Below, piece by piece: positions 62,951 through 64,000 of a stretch of DNA of 64,000 nt (positions within the stretch are counted from its first letter, which is position 1; each line of letters opens with the position of its first letter). Location: contig BCHS01000001.1 in the NCBI GenBank assembly GCA_039545275.1, positions 574,853 through 638,852 of the forward strand, given 5' to 3'. This stretch comes from Pseudomicrostroma phylloplanum (taxonomy: Eukaryota; Basidiomycota; Exobasidiomycetes; Microstromatales). The translations under genes and the position numbers were made by a program. The notes beneath the pieces are model-generated. The model ran no database searches, had not been told where the DNA came from, and worked only from the letters and a program-made list of their open reading frames with translations.

Positions 62951-64000
62951 TCACGGCCTCTGCTGGGCAACTCTATCCGCATCCCCTTGTCCGGGGCCAC
63001 GTCTCTTTCTGCCCTCGGTCTCTTCATCATCCCCGACTGTATCTCTCTCCCGCCCTCTATTGCCGCCCGCGGACCCCTTGCCAGGCGGAGCTCTCGTGGG
63101 CTCCGCCGGTTCCTCCTCCTCCATCTCTTCATCAGACCGCTCGGGAGAGGATGGGGGCGAAGTGGTCTGATGTGGATCAGAAGCGAGCGTATATGATGGA
63201 TGCGACGTGACTAGCGACACGTAGTAATGTTGTAGCAGAGCGCCCGAGCACTGCGGATCGCAAATGATGGCAACGTAGAAGTGAGAAAACGTCCTAGGCA
63301 GTGCCCCTTGCGCAATGAACCACTCACTGTCAACCGCCAGTCGATGATGTTCAAGAATTCCTTCTCGAGCATGTTGAGCTCCACCAGTGAGATTCCTCCC
63401 ACTCGAGCATAATGTCCTGTTGCAGCATTGAGACGAGGCGTCAGTTGTCTACCCTATTGTGCGATACCGTGACGGTCGGTGCCCTCTCGGTGCGTTACCC
63501 TCTCACTGGCTCACCATTGGTGCTGAAAGCGTCGCACAAGGCCTTGCTAGCGCATACCACGGCCGCGCATACAAAGCGATGCACGGTCAAGCTACAGATG
63601 GTAAATCCCTTCATCCTCTCGCACACTCTATCGATGTACACGAGCAGTATCAGCGTACAGGCCTTGTCGAGCGATGTATATCGAGCTATGCGGCGTAGGT
63701 ACGAGTGTATTGTGATGGCCGGTGTTGCTCTCGAATGGAAGCGTGTAAGAGCGGACGGGTGCAGCGGAAGCGTATCATTGTGCAGCATCAAGCGATTGAG
63801 CATGTCGGCTAGAACGTCGAAGGACAGAAGGTGGATACTGTGATCAGAAGAGATTCATGTTGCGGCTTAGCTACCCACTCCTACTCACCAACGAGTGCGA
63901 CAATGTCCTCGGAATCTGCATCATCTACCAGGTAGGGAAGGACTTTGACACCTTCTTCCGCCTCCCGGGAAACCGTCAGGGCTTCTGAAGGTGCCGCCTG
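62951..64000 (-). CDS. PHO80/PCL-type cyclin, partial (5' end beyond the window)
   Basis: Minus strand, entering from the right edge in frame: exons 64000-63889, 63808-63515, 63416-63328, 63250-62951, i.e. 264 residues to the stop. Introns are 80, 98 and 77 nt (GTGAGT, GTGAGC, GTGAGT donors). The joined product reads DIVALV-ADMLNRLMLHND, SALTRFHSRATPAITIHSYLRRIARY, LILLVYIDRVCER, HRFVCAAVVCASKALCDAFSTNG-HYARVGGISLVELNMLEKEFLN, DWRLT-CSGALLQHYYVSLV: the U-type cyclin box that activates Pho85-family kinases in phosphate, glycogen and morphogenesis control. The C-terminal 75 residues are charged and disordered. No single frame displays the gene; each splice rejoins a conserved helix, which strongly supports the model. 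Which PCL subgroup it belongs to cannot be told without the N terminus. Confidence 0.9.

Noticed and set aside
62593..63132. 179-codon minus-strand frame and overlapping plus-strand frames at 62911-63210
   Set aside because: They overlap the last cyclin exon in other frames; the spliced cyclin reading has family conservation and these do not.

Overview
The window is nuclear DNA from a fungus, most likely a basidiomycete and plausibly a smut-type one (Ustilaginomycotina); the placement is inferred from gene style, not from a search. The genes are compact and rich in G/C. They carry short spliceosomal introns, 31 modelled at about 54 to 115 nt, mostly with GTGAGT-like donors and YAG acceptors. 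Serine- and acidic-rich low-complexity insertions are common. I support 22 protein genes, two of them cut by the window edges. I saw no rRNA, tRNA or CRISPR array, and nothing bacterial.

Layout. 1-5 kb: the tail of a proline/histidine-rich protein, a spliced secreted orphan protein, and an NSUN5/Rcm1-type rRNA m5C methyltransferase. 5-23.5 kb: a dense run of eight conserved housekeeping genes on strictly alternating strands: ARPC2 (actin nucleation), NTF2 (Ran import), a peroxisomal crotonase, VPS41 (HOPS tethering), RRP6 (nuclear exosome), UTP14 (small-subunit processome), AFG1 (mitochondrial AAA protein) and an aldehyde dehydrogenase. 23.5-29.2 kb: a 5.7-kb gene desert. It holds nested copies of a small TA-flanked inverted-repeat element and many TACTGTA/TACAGTA motifs. 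29-64 kb: a conserved membrane protein of unknown function, MPH1 (FANCM-type helicase), COG2 (Golgi tethering), a mucin-like single-pass membrane protein, GAL7 divergent from a GT8 glycosyltransferase, a SET3-like PHD/SET protein divergent from the spliceosomal helicase BRR2, a secreted PNGase A-like glycosidase, a serine-rich orphan, and a PHO80/PCL-type cyclin running off the right edge.

How the genes relate. There is no operon logic. The recurrent themes are RNA (Rcm1, RRP6, UTP14, BRR2) and membrane traffic (VPS41, COG2, ARPC2). Three divergent pairs share promoters of about 370-410 bp: RRP6/UTP14, SET3/BRR2 and GAL7/GT8. The least explained part is the 23.5-29.2 kb island, with its MITE family and palindromic motif; it is the best candidate for something undescribed, either a local transposon graveyard or a small special chromosome region. 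Coordinates of spliced genes come from reading donor, acceptor and frame together and checking family alignment from memory; no transcript data were available.
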